Assembly: GCF_002285265.1 (NCBI RefSeq)
Contig: NZ_NSJB01000005.1
Location: forward strand, 1 to 64,000
DNA length: 64,000 nt
From: Vandammella animalimorsus
Lineage (GTDB): Bacteria; Pseudomonadota; Gammaproteobacteria; Burkholderiales; Burkholderiaceae_C
Reading direction: 5' to 3'
The notes under the pieces were generated by a model. It was given only the letters and a program-made list of their open reading frames with translations, was not told the origin of the DNA and made no database searches. Both the position numbers and the translations under genes were made by a program. Numbering within the stretch: position 1 is the first letter of the stretch; every line of letters starts with the position of its first letter. This document shows positions 29,783 to 36,853 of this stretch, piece after piece.

Positions 29783-30160
29783 TCAACCGCCCAGCTCCGC
29801 CAGACGCATGGCGGCCTTGCGGGCATCGAGCAGGATGCGCCCCAGGTTGGCGCTGCTCTCGGCCGAGAGCGTCAGCGCGCGGCCCGTGCCAGCTTCGATC
29901 AGCAGCATGATGCCGCTGCTGCCGCCCAGAATGATCTGCTTGAGCTCGCCCACGTCGATTTCCTTGGTGGCGCGCCGCGACAAGGCCAGCAACGAGGCGC
30001 ACATGGCGCCGATGCGGTCGGCATTGACGTTGGCCTCAGTGGCTGCGGCCAGCACGAAGCCGTCAAATGACACCCACGCCGTCAGCTCTATTTGCGCCGA
30101 ACCTGCACGAAGCTCGCGCAAGATGCTTCGCGCCTGCGATTGCATTACTGGTGACAGCAT
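29783..30160 (-). CDS. Roadblock/LC7-domain protein (second copy)
   Basis: A 125-residue protein of the Roadblock/LC7 fold, which in bacteria (MglB, CvnB) dimerises and acts as an activator or partner of small GTPases. Segments fitting the fold are ITAWVSFDGFVLAAATEANVN-like, IGAMCASLLALSRRATKEI, LKQIILGGSSGIMLLIEAG and ANLGRILLDARKAAMRL. The frame starts upstream at 30199; I took 30160 (MLSPVMQSQARS) because the longer lead is hydrophobic and not conserved. It lies 124 bp downstream of the first Roadblock gene, and is the last gene of the signalling module that begins at 33233. Confidence 0.8.
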   Translation of the reverse strand: MLSPVMQSQARSILRELRAGSAQIELTAWVSFDGFVLAAATEANVNADRIGAMCASLLALSRRATKEIDVGELKQIILGGSSGIMLLIEAGTGRALTLSAESSANLGRILLDARKAAMRLAELGG

Positions 30161-30248
30161 GGTGAGGAAACAAAAATAACCGCAAACGGCCAGCGCCATT
30201 GAATCTCATGGTCTCAACAGGCCCTGGCCAACAGCCGCTGAAACCAAC

Positions 30249-30268
30249 GCGCGCTGCATGCAGCGCGC
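30249..30268. promoter_or_regulatory. perfect 20-bp palindrome between the Roadblock genes
   Basis: GCGCGCTGCATGCAGCGCGC is its own reverse complement. It lies in the 124-bp gap between the two Roadblock genes. As RNA it could fold into an eight-base stem with a TGCA-type loop, but no T run follows. It could be an operator or a transcript-processing hairpin. Confidence 0.45.
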
Positions 30269-30284
30269 GACACAAGGACTTTGC

Positions 30285-30686
30285 TTACAGCGAAGACTCG
30301 ATCAAGGGCATCGCCATGCGGGCCTTGGTCAGCACCATGCCCAGGTTGGCGCCCTTGCGGCACACGAAAGTGGCCACTTGCGATTGGTTCTTGCCGCGCA
30401 GAAAGACGTGCAGCAGGTTGTCGCTGTTGACGATGATTTCCTGGAAGTAGTGACGGCCATCTTCCTGCACGCCGCGCACGCGGCGGAAGATTTTCTCGAT
30501 CGCCTGCACGTTGGGGCCCTGGAACAGGTCGGCCGTGGCGGCAGCGAGCAGGTCAATCACTTCCTGGGCGTGGGAGTCAACGGTTTTGATCGCCAGCAGC
30601 ATGCCGGAGTCGAGATCCACATAGCCTGCGGCGACGCAATCGGGGATGGAGGTGACGGCTTTCTCAAGGCTGGAATCCAGGGACAT
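30285..30686 (-). CDS. Roadblock/LC7-like protein (first copy)
   Basis: A 133-residue protein, probably a Roadblock/LC7 relative. It starts MSLDSSLEKAVTSIPDCVAAGYVDLDSG, continues with QEVIDLLAAATADLFQGPNV, IEKIFRRVRGVQ, a YFQEIIVNSDNLLHVFLRG strand pair and LGMVLTKARMAM, the usual beta-alpha-beta-alpha order. It differs from its neighbour at 29783, so these are not recent duplicates. GAAAGGTC sits before the ATG. The 104-bp gap from the ABC-phosphatase gene holds its own TACAAT -10, so it may be expressed apart from the upstream genes. Likely a GTPase partner for the gene at 32128; the function is inferred from the family. Confidence 0.72.
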   Translation of the reverse strand: MSLDSSLEKAVTSIPDCVAAGYVDLDSGMLLAIKTVDSHAQEVIDLLAAATADLFQGPNVQAIEKIFRRVRGVQEDGRHYFQEIIVNSDNLLHVFLRGKNQSQVATFVCRKGANLGMVLTKARMAMPLIESSL

Positions 30687-30723
30687 CGTAGGGACCTTTC
30701 ACGATCAAGTAAGAATAAATATT

Positions 30724-30762
30724 GTTACATCAGTAACGCGCTCGAACGAAGCCGCGATTGTA
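30724..30762 (-). promoter_or_regulatory. promoter and dyad upstream of the first Roadblock gene
   Basis: On the minus strand TACAAT (30757-30762) is a close match to a -10 box; no strong -35 is seen. Between it and the start lies GTTACATCAGTAAC (30724-30737), a dyad with five-base arms that could be an operator. The region is also AT-richer than its surroundings. Confidence 0.5.
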
Positions 30763-30790
30763 AGGAAATTCTGTCTGGCGCGCAGCGCTT

Positions 30791-32131
30791 TTATGTAAAC
30801 GTCACGTTTCTGCGAATGAATTGCTCGAACGCAGACAGAAACACCTCTTGCGAGGCCGACTGGATCCAGCCTGGGTCGATGCGGCGCATGGCCTTGACCG
30901 AATCCTCGCCGCTCCACTGCCCTTTGGCGCGCCACATCAGATACAGCGCCAGCACTGTGCCCGTGCGCCCCTGGCCGGCCTTGCAGTGCACGGCCACGCA
31001 GCGGCCTTGGGCCATTTGCTTGTCCAGCAGCGCGCACAAATCCACGGCCTGCGCCAGGGTCGGCGGGGTCATGTCGGGAATGGGCATGAACAGGCAGTCA
31101 ATGCCAAATTCCGCCGCCAGCTCCCGGTCAAAAGGGGTTTCCGTCAGGTTCAGCAAGGTGTCGATGCCGGCGCCCTGCAAGCCGGCCAAGTCCTGGCGCG
31201 CCTCGCGCAGCAGGCCGGGGATGGACACGCCAGCGAGCCGGTCGGGCACCACCCAGCGGAACCTGGCCGGCAGCAAGGGGTTGATCTTGCCGTTGCGCGG
31301 CACGCGGCCTGCGCTGAGGGTTTCGATGGTTTCCTCAATCAGGCTGGCCGTCAGCGCGGTTTCTCCATCGCCGCTTTCACTGCGCTCGGGCAGCGTGCCA
31401 TTGGCCAGGTAGTGTTGCCCGGCGGCCGTGCCTGGCGCAGCGAAGAATTGCCCTGCGGGCCCGGCCTCCAGCACCCGGCCATTGCCCAGCAGCACCACGT
31501 GCTGCGCCAGCGCCCTGGCCTGCTGCACATGGTGGGTGATGATGACGATGGCGCGCGTTTGCGCCAGACGCTCGATGAGCGCCACGACGCGCGCCGCATC
31601 GGCATCTGCCAGGCCGGCGGTGGGCTCGTCCAGCATGAGCAAGTCCGGCGCGCGCTGGGCCGCGCGCAGAATGCAAAACAGCGCCCATTCCACATCGCTG
31701 AGCTCGGCCACGTTGGCAAACAGCCGCGTCAGCAAATCGCCTTCCTGCAGCTGCGCGAACAGCCCGCGCAGCGCTTGCATGACGCTGGGCGCACTCTGGC
31801 CCTGGCCTTCGACGAAGAATTGCAGCCCCGTCATGCCCGCAGGGCGCTGGGCTTTTTGCTGCACCCGCATGCGCGCCAGCGGCGCGTGCGGGACGCTGCC
31901 CTGCTGGTAGCTGGCGCGCCAGCTGCCTTCCTGCAACTGACGCTCTTCGGTTTGGCTGAAGGCATCGATGCAGCGCATCAAGGTGGATTTGCCCGTGCCC
32001 GATGGCCCCAGCAAGGCCGTGCAGCCGCGCGCCGGCAGCGTCACATCGATGCCGTGCAGCACCTGCTTGTCGCCGTACCAGGCATCCAGGCCCGTCAATT
32101 GCATCAATACCGTGGCGGCCATGGCGCTCAT
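30791..32131 (-). CDS. ABC ATPase (PstB-like) fused to a dual-specificity phosphatase
   Basis: A 446-residue fusion. Residues 1-235 resemble PstB: YGDKQVLHGIDVTLPARG, Walker A GPSGTGKST (42-50), Walker B LLMLDE (164-169) and H-loop ITHH (198-201). The ABC signature, normally LSGGQ, reads LSDVE (144-148), so ATP-driven dimer closure may be altered. Residues about 285-446 form a cysteine-based phosphatase: HCKAGQGRT (382-390) holds nucleophile Cys383 and Arg389, with a candidate general acid Asp353 in PIPDM. No membrane or permease gene is adjacent, so this is not a usual transporter. The ATG at 32131 overlaps the GTPase stop (ATGA), which fixes the start and couples their translation. The pairing suggests nucleotide-gated dephosphorylation in the GTPase pathway. 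Confidence 0.85.
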   Translation of the reverse strand: MSAMAATVLMQLTGLDAWYGDKQVLHGIDVTLPARGCTALLGPSGTGKSTLMRCIDAFSQTEERQLQEGSWRASYQQGSVPHAPLARMRVQQKAQRPAGMTGLQFFVEGQGQSAPSVMQALRGLFAQLQEGDLLTRLFANVAELSDVEWALFCILRAAQRAPDLLMLDEPTAGLADADAARVVALIERLAQTRAIVIITHHVQQARALAQHVVLLGNGRVLEAGPAGQFFAAPGTAAGQHYLANGTLPERSESGDGETALTASLIEETIETLSAGRVPRNGKINPLLPARFRWVVPDRLAGVSIPGLLREARQDLAGLQGAGIDTLLNLTETPFDRELAAEFGIDCLFMPIPDMTPPTLAQAVDLCALLDKQMAQGRCVAVHCKAGQGRTGTVLALYLMWRAKGQWSGEDSVKAMRRIDPGWIQSASQEVFLSAFEQFIRRNVTFT

Positions 32132-32736
32132 GCCCTCACTTGCAAGCTGCTCATGCGCTCGTGCAGAACGGATTCGGGATAGGCGTGGAACGACTCCAGC
32201 AGCGCCGCCATGACGACCATCAGCAAAGCCACGTCGCGCTGCTCGCGCGCATCGCACCACATCACGGGGGGCTGGCAAATGCTGCAGGTACAGCTGCTGC
32301 GCTGGCTGAAAAAGCGCCGGTATTCGTCCAGATTGCGGCGCTCGTCGGCCTCGGCATGGGTCACGGCAACGATCAGCGGCGCATCGCCATGGGGCTTTTG
32401 CGCGCGGATGGCATCCAGGTAGGTGCTCAGGTCATCGAAACGCTCGGCCCGCGTGTGGTCCACGAACAGTACCGCGCCCTTGGCCTGCTCCAGCAGGATT
32501 TCCCACATGAAGTCAAAGCGGTCCTGGCCCGGCGCGCCGTACAGGCGCAGGCGGTCGCCGCTGCCCAGCTCCATGACGCCCATGTCCATGGCCACGGTGG
32601 TCGTGTCCTTCAGGGCCAGGGTGTCCTCATCGGTAGGCTTGACGTCGGTGTCCACCACCTCGATGTCGCTGATGGCGCGAATGGCCGTCGTCTTGCCCGA
32701 ACCCACCGAGCCCAATACCGCAATATTCCAATCCAT
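32128..32736 (-). CDS. small Ras-like GTPase (COG2229/MglA-CvnD-like)
   Basis: A 202-residue GTPase. The P-loop GSVGSGKTT is at 9-17, a threonine-rich switch I is in KDTTTVAMDMG (43-53), and switch II is LYGAPGQDRF (65-74), the APGQ form of Arf/MglA-type enzymes. The G4 position reads VTHAEAD (125-131), not NKxD, so guanine recognition may differ. Unusually, four cysteines cluster at 149, 151, 154 and 161 (CTCSIC, then WCDA), a possible metal or redox site just before the G5 region. It is coupled by ATGA overlap to the ABC-phosphatase gene. Family members of this type work with Roadblock proteins, two of which lie downstream. Confidence 0.85.
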   Translation of the reverse strand: MDWNIAVLGSVGSGKTTAIRAISDIEVVDTDVKPTDEDTLALKDTTTVAMDMGVMELGSGDRLRLYGAPGQDRFDFMWEILLEQAKGAVLFVDHTRAERFDDLSTYLDAIRAQKPHGDAPLIVAVTHAEADERRNLDEYRRFFSQRSSCTCSICQPPVMWCDAREQRDVALLMVVMAALLESFHAYPESVLHERMSSLQVRA

Positions 32737-32807
32737 AGTTTTTCATCCGAAGCGCATGCTGCGCCATGTTCGCCCTGCCATCGGTCGTCGGTCGAGGGCG
32801 GTGGGCA

Positions 32808-33233
32808 TCAAGACAAGAGTTTTTTCCAGAGCCGCTTGAGAAAGGAGCCCGCCGGCGTCGGCATGGCCGGTGGAGCGGCCTCTTCCTGCGTCGCGACGAC
32901 GTCGGGCGCCACATCGCCGGCGTCGGAGAGGATCTCGCCCATGGTCTGAATCTGAACCTTCAATGCATCGCGCCCAGTCTGGAACACGTCCACGCAACCG
33001 GACTCCTGCAACTGGCGCAGCACTTTTTCCACCTTGTGGCTGGGCATGTCCACCGAGCGATGCACCAAAAACCCCACCGTCGGCTTGCGCGCCAGCAGCG
33101 CGCAAATGCGCGCGATGTCGCCTACGCGAACCAAATCGTATTCCTTGGAAAAATCAGGCCACTGCTTGAGGTACAACAGCTTGGAGCGGATGTCCTCTTG
33201 CGTTTCATGGCTTGAAGGATCTGGACTTGTCAT
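32808..33233 (-). CDS. winged-helix-like protein starting the GTPase/Roadblock operon
   Basis: A 141-residue protein I cannot assign to a named family. Residues 1-95 are helical with a winged-helix look: DIRSKLLYLKQWPDF, VGDIARICALLARKPTVGF, then DMPSHKVEKVLRQLQESGCV (recognition-like helix) and a wing at DVFQTGRDALKVQI. Residues 96-141 are acidic then Pro/Ala-rich, ending in a basic amphipathic tail, FLKRLWKKLLS, which could touch the membrane. It lies 71 bp upstream of the GTPase gene. Its position and size resemble CvnC (DUF742) of actinobacterial conservons, also a winged-helix-type protein; homology is not shown. Confidence 0.65.
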   Translation of the reverse strand: MTSPDPSSHETQEDIRSKLLYLKQWPDFSKEYDLVRVGDIARICALLARKPTVGFLVHRSVDMPSHKVEKVLRQLQESGCVDVFQTGRDALKVQIQTMGEILSDAGDVAPDVVATQEEAAPPAMPTPAGSFLKRLWKKLLS

Positions 33234-33731
33234 GTCATTGAACTATTGATCGAAAGCTGGCTTTGGGCGCCAGGGGAATTCTTTGCGCAACAGCCCTTGC
33301 GGACTTTGCCCGCCACAGTGGCCTGTGCACCTTTCACCACGGGGCGCGGCGCGGTCGTTCTTTTTCAGGCGCGGCCCCTGAGCTTGCCCGCGCGCGGCTA
33401 CAAACCCCTTGGCCATGGCGCATCGAGACCATCAAAACCCGGCGGCATGGGCCATGCATACGGTCGCGACGCGCCAACAAGGCGCCGGCTGCCCCCAGGC
33501 AATCCCCAATGGCGACCAGCCACTGGCGCGGCAGGCGCTCCCGCTCAGCGCCTGCCTATTGTGCTTCGCAACATTTTCCAAACTTGCCATTATCGCCGCG
33601 TTTTCAGGCTTGAAAACCATCGCCCGCACCATACGGGCCTGCATGGCAACAAAATCCGACCGCTTGGGGAGCGGCGATGCAGGCGCCCAGGCGCCTACAG
33701 GCAGGCCGTACAGGGGGATTCGAGCGAGCGC
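33234..33731. other. 498-bp intergenic region upstream of the signalling operon
   Basis: No plausible gene is seen on either strand. It holds the promoter and dyad at 33589-33616 and, next to the aroG stop, a stretch of short GC-rich inverted repeats (for example GGCGCC elements near 33684-33700) that may end aroG transcription. Otherwise nothing was recognised. Confidence 0.5.
33589..33616 (-). promoter_or_regulatory. candidate promoter (GATAAT) overlapped by a TTTTCA/TGAAAA dyad
   Basis: On the minus strand GATAAT (33589-33594) is a good -10. Immediately upstream lies TTTTCAGGCTTGAAAA (33601-33616), a dyad with six-base arms that falls in the -35 to -10 spacer and so could bind a repressor. 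It is about 355 bp from the winged-helix gene, leaving a long leader. Confidence 0.4.
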
Positions 33732-34853
33732 TCAATTCTTGCGGCGCTGCTGCACCGCGTCCGCCAGGCGCTGCAGGATTTGCGTAGATTCCTCCCAGCC
33801 CACGCAGGCATCGGTGATGCTCTTGCCATATTCGAGCTGTTGCGGATCGTCCACGCCAGGGGTGAATTTCTGCGCGCCAGGCTGCAAGTGGCTTTCGATC
33901 ATCACTCCGAAGATGGCCCGCGAGCCAGCGGCGATCTGCTGGGCGATGTCGCTGGCCACCGTCATTTGCAGCTCGTGCTTTTTGCTGCTGTTGGCGTGCG
34001 AGCAGTCCACCATCAGCGATGGCGGCAGATTGGCCTTCTCCAGATCGGCGCAGGCCGCCTGCACGTCTTGCGCCTGGTAATTGGGCGTCTTGCCGCCGCG
34101 CAGGATGACGTGGCAATCGTCATTGCCCTCGGTGGTGACGATGGCCACCTGCCCGGTCTTGTGCACCGAGAGGAAATGGTGCGGGCGGCTGGCGGACATG
34201 ATCGCATCCGTGGCAATGCGGATGTTGCCATCGGTGCCGTTTTTGAAGCCAATGGGCGCCGACAGGCCGCTGGCCAGCTCGCGGTGTACCTGGCTTTCGG
34301 TGGTGCGCGCGCCGATGGCGCCCCAGGCGATCAGATCGCCGATGTACTGCGGGGAAATCACGTCCAGAAATTCGCTGCCTGCGGGCAGGCCAATGCGGTT
34401 GATGTCGATCAGCAATTGGCGCGCAATGCGCAGCCCTTCGTCGATGCGATAGCTCTGGTCCATATAAGGATCATTGATCAGGCCCTTCCAGCCCACCGTG
34501 GTGCGCGGCTTCTCGAAATACACGCGCATGACGATCTCCAGGCGGTCTTGCAGCTGCTCGCGCAGCGGCTTGAGGCGCCGCGCGTATTCGAGCGCCGCCT
34601 CCGGATCGTGGATGCTGCACGGGCCGATGACCACCAGCAGGCGGTCGTCCTGGCCGTGCATGATGTGGCGGATGCGCTGGCGCGTCTGCAGCACCTGGCG
34701 CTCCACCGGGGTGCCCTGAATGGGAAAGAAACGAATCAAATGCTCTGGCGGCGGCAACACTGTGATTTCCCGAATGCGCTGATTGTCTGTCTGACCGGTT
34801 TTTTCAACAGCGCCTGGCCAGGCTGCGGTGCCTTGTGTTGCGATAGCGTTCAT
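33732..34853 (-). CDS. aroG: 3-deoxy-7-phosphoheptulonate synthase (class I DAHP synthase)
   Basis: This enzyme condenses phosphoenolpyruvate and erythrose-4-phosphate, the first step of aromatic amino-acid synthesis. The 373 residues have class I features: LLVVIGPCSIHDPEAALEYA, IVMRVYFEKPRTTVGWKGLI, RQLLIDINRIGLPAGSEFLD, IGFKNGTDGNIRIATDA, MVDCSHANSSK and GVMIESHL. The start at 34853 (MNAIATQGTAA) is about 20 residues longer at the N-terminus than E. coli AroG. A Phe-rich leader peptide (35003-35062) and a terminator (34929-34965) lie upstream in the right order for ribosome-mediated attenuation, so expression should fall when aromatic amino acids are plentiful. Which allosteric inhibitor applies was not determined. 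Confidence 0.95.
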   Translation of the reverse strand: MNAIATQGTAAWPGAVEKTGQTDNQRIREITVLPPPEHLIRFFPIQGTPVERQVLQTRQRIRHIMHGQDDRLLVVIGPCSIHDPEAALEYARRLKPLREQLQDRLEIVMRVYFEKPRTTVGWKGLINDPYMDQSYRIDEGLRIARQLLIDINRIGLPAGSEFLDVISPQYIGDLIAWGAIGARTTESQVHRELASGLSAPIGFKNGTDGNIRIATDAIMSASRPHHFLSVHKTGQVAIVTTEGNDDCHVILRGGKTPNYQAQDVQAACADLEKANLPPSLMVDCSHANSSKKHELQMTVASDIAQQIAAGSRAIFGVMIESHLQPGAQKFTPGVDDPQQLEYGKSITDACVGWEESTQILQRLADAVQQRRKN

Positions 34854-34928
34854 GGGTGCCCTCGTGTAAGTGGTCGGATGGTCAAGAAAAAAACAGCAAG
34901 AGAAAAAGGCGCAAGACGCCATGCCATG

Positions 34929-34965
34929 AAAAAACCGCCGGAGCTGCTGGGCTGCGGCGGTTTTT
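34929..34965 (-). terminator. attenuator terminator of the aroG leader
   Basis: On the minus strand CCGCCG (34955-34960) pairs with CGGCGG (34935-34940) across a 14-base loop, followed by six Ts, 76 bp before aroG. The A and T runs extend the stem. The CCGCC arm can also pair with GGCGG at the end of the leader peptide (35006-35011), which would act as the antiterminator. Confidence 0.8.
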
Positions 34966-35002
34966 AGAGCTTGGGCGCTTTACAGGTTTGCGACTGGGCC
35001 TC

Positions 35003-35062
35003 TCATCCGCCTTGGACAGAGAAATCAAAGCCAAAAAATGCAAACCAAGTGGTGTATGCCAT
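35003..35062 (-). CDS. aromatic-rich leader peptide controlling aroG
   Basis: A 19-residue frame, MAYTTWFAFFGFDFSVQGG, with five Phe, one Tyr and one Trp, ends 149 bp before aroG and ahead of its terminator. The composition matches leader peptides that sense charged tRNA-Phe (pheL, pheM). The GGCGG of its last two codons and stop region is complementary to the first terminator arm: stalling at the Phe codons would leave it free to form an antiterminator, while a ribosome reaching the stop would cover it. A TGCTACATT extended -10 lies just upstream (35072-35080). Confidence 0.75.
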   Translation of the reverse strand: MAYTTWFAFFGFDFSVQGG

Positions 35063-35071
35063 GGCGGCGCA

Positions 35072-35080
35072 ATGTAGCAC
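35072..35080 (-). promoter_or_regulatory. extended -10 of the aroG leader transcript
   Basis: Minus-strand TGCTACATT fits TGn plus TACATT. It is only 9 bp before the leader ATG, so the leader would have a very short or no 5' untranslated part. No -35 at the right distance is convincing. Confidence 0.35.
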
Positions 35081-35190
35081 AGATTTCCAGGCCGCCCCGG
35101 CGGGGTCAAGGATTTGCCTGATGCAGGCTTTGCGGCCAGCGCTACACTTGCCCGCCATATTTTTGACTGCACTTGTGGAGTACACAGACC

Positions 35191-36033
35191 ATGCGTTGGG
35201 AAGGCAATCGGCAATCGCGCAACGTGGAAGATCGCCGCGGCGCTGGCGGGCGGCGCGGCGGCGGCCTCAATCTGGGCATTGGCTCGATCATCGTCGCCGT
35301 CGTCGCCGGCTGGATTTTTGGCGTCAACCCCTTGACGATTCTGGGCCTGATGCAGGGCCTGCCCAGCCCGCAGGTGCAGCAGGCGCCCGCGCCAGGGCCG
35401 GACGACCGCTCCAGCCAGTTTGCCAAGGTCGTGCTGGCCGATACCGAGGACGTCTGGAACAGCATTTACCGCAATTACCAAGAGCCGCGCATGGTGCTGT
35501 TTCGCGGCGCCACGCCCACCAGCTGCGGCATGGGGCAGGCGGCCACCGGGCCGTTTTACTGCCCGGCCGACCAGACCATCTACCTGGATTTGAGCTTCTT
35601 CGACGAGCTCAAGCACCGCCTGGGCGCGCCGGGCGAGTTCGCCCAGGCCTACGTGATTGCGCACGAAGTGGGCCACCACCTGCAGCGGCTGCAGGGCACG
35701 ACGCACAAGCTCGAACGGCTGCGCGGCCAGATCAGCCAGGCCGAGTACAACCAGCTGAGCGTGCGCCTGGAGCTGCAGGCCGATTGCTATGCCGGCGTCT
35801 GGGGCCACCATGCCGACCGCCAGCGCCAAATCCTGGAGAAGGGCGACATCGAGGCGGCCATGAACGCCGCCGCGCGCATTGGCGACGATGCGCTGCAGCG
35901 CGGCGCCGGCCGCGTCGTGCGGCCCGAGAGCTTCACCCACGGCAGCAGCGCGCAGCGCCAGCGCTGGTTCCACATCGGCCTGAAGACGGGCGACCCCAAC
36001 GCCTGCGACACCTTCAACGCCCAGCAGCTGTAA
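35191..36033 (+). CDS. ypfJ: YpfJ-family neutral zinc metallopeptidase
   Basis: A 280-residue membrane-anchored putative zinc protease. After a basic N-terminus (MRWEGNRQSRNVEDRRG) comes one membrane segment at about 27-45, then a Pro/Gln linker and the catalytic domain with HEVGHH at 158-163, preceded by GPFYCPADQTIYLDLSFFDEL and followed by RLELQADCYAGVWGHH, which supplies the third zinc ligand region. Length and motifs match YpfJ/KPN_02809 proteins. The ATG at 35191 was chosen over an in-frame start 18 bases upstream because it gives the conserved MRWEG start, with GTGGAG upstream. Substrates are unknown. Confidence 0.93.
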   Translation: MRWEGNRQSRNVEDRRGAGGRRGGGLNLGIGSIIVAVVAGWIFGVNPLTILGLMQGLPSPQVQQAPAPGPDDRSSQFAKVVLADTEDVWNSIYRNYQEPRMVLFRGATPTSCGMGQAATGPFYCPADQTIYLDLSFFDELKHRLGAPGEFAQAYVIAHEVGHHLQRLQGTTHKLERLRGQISQAEYNQLSVRLELQADCYAGVWGHHADRQRQILEKGDIEAAMNAAARIGDDALQRGAGRVVRPESFTHGSSAQRQRWFHIGLKTGDPNACDTFNAQQL

Positions 36034-36070
36034 CCCCAGCCCACCTTGTGTGGAGAGAGCGAGCTTTCGC

Positions 36071-36853
36071 ATGAGCATCCTGGCCCGCTTCAGCGCCGCC
36101 GCCATCACCGGCGCGGCCAAGGCCTTGACCGGGGCGCGCAGCCTGTGGCTGGGCTGCGCACCCGTGCCGCAGCAGCGCATTTACTACGCCAACCACACCA
36201 GCCACAGCGATTTCGTGCTGCTGTGGGCCTCGCTACCGCCACTGCTGCGCAAGCGCACCCGGCCCGTGGCCGGGGCCGACTACTGGCTGCAGGGGCGGCT
36301 GCGCCGCTACATCATTGACCGGGTGTTCCATGGCGTGCTGGTCGAGCGCAACGGCAACGGCGCAGGCCATGGCGGCAACGGGGGCCACGACGGCCATGGC
36401 GCTGCAGCCGCGCCAGCCGAGGCCGCCGCTGCGCCACGGCCCGATGCGCTGCAGCCGCTCAAGGCCGCGCTGGAGGCGGGCGATTCGCTCATTCTCTTTC
36501 CCGAAGGCACGCGCAACATGGGCGAAGGCCTGCTGCCCTTCAAAAGCGGGCTCTACCACCTGGCCCAGGCCTACCCGGAGGTGGAGATCGTGCCCGTCTG
36601 GCTGGGCAACCTCAACCGCGTCATGCCCAAGGGCGCGCTGATCCCGCTGCCGCTGCTGTGCACGGTGCACTTCGGCGCGCCGCTGCAGCTCTTGCCCGGC
36701 GAGGAGAAACAGGACTTTTTGCTGCGCGCCCGCCAGGCCCTGCTGCATCTGGCCGGCGGCGAAAGCGCCGACGGGCCACGCGGCGATGGGCCAGCGCCGG
36801 CCGCAGAGCCCATGCCGACACCGGCGCCCGCGCCAGAAGGGGGCCAGCCATGA
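36071..36853 (+). CDS. 1-acyl-glycerol-3-phosphate acyltransferase-like protein
   Basis: A 260-residue PlsC-type acyltransferase. The catalytic NHTSHSD (HX4D) motif is near residue 46 and the phosphate-binding FPEGTR motif near 152, followed by KSGLYHLAQ and IVPVWL. A Gly/His/Ala-rich insert (about residues 95-125) separates them, and the C-terminus is Pro/Ala-rich. It directly overlaps cdsA by four bases, so it probably makes phosphatidic acid for CdsA. A GTG at 36050 could extend it by seven residues; the ATG at 36071 is preferred. Confidence 0.88.
   Translation: MSILARFSAAAITGAAKALTGARSLWLGCAPVPQQRIYYANHTSHSDFVLLWASLPPLLRKRTRPVAGADYWLQGRLRRYIIDRVFHGVLVERNGNGAGHGGNGGHDGHGAAAAPAEAAAAPRPDALQPLKAALEAGDSLILFPEGTRNMGEGLLPFKSGLYHLAQAYPEVEIVPVWLGNLNRVMPKGALIPLPLLCTVHFGAPLQLLPGEEKQDFLLRARQALLHLAGGESADGPRGDGPAPAAEPMPTPAPAPEGGQP

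Noticed and set aside
30791-32131. An ABC importer ATPase such as PstB
   Set aside because: No permease or binding protein is adjacent, the signature motif is lost and a phosphatase domain is fused.
34851-34922. An in-frame N-terminal extension of aroG containing AFFSCCFF, considered as a leader peptide
   Set aside because: It has no stop before aroG and lies downstream of the attenuator terminator, so it cannot act as the sensing leader; the frame at 35003-35062 fits far better.
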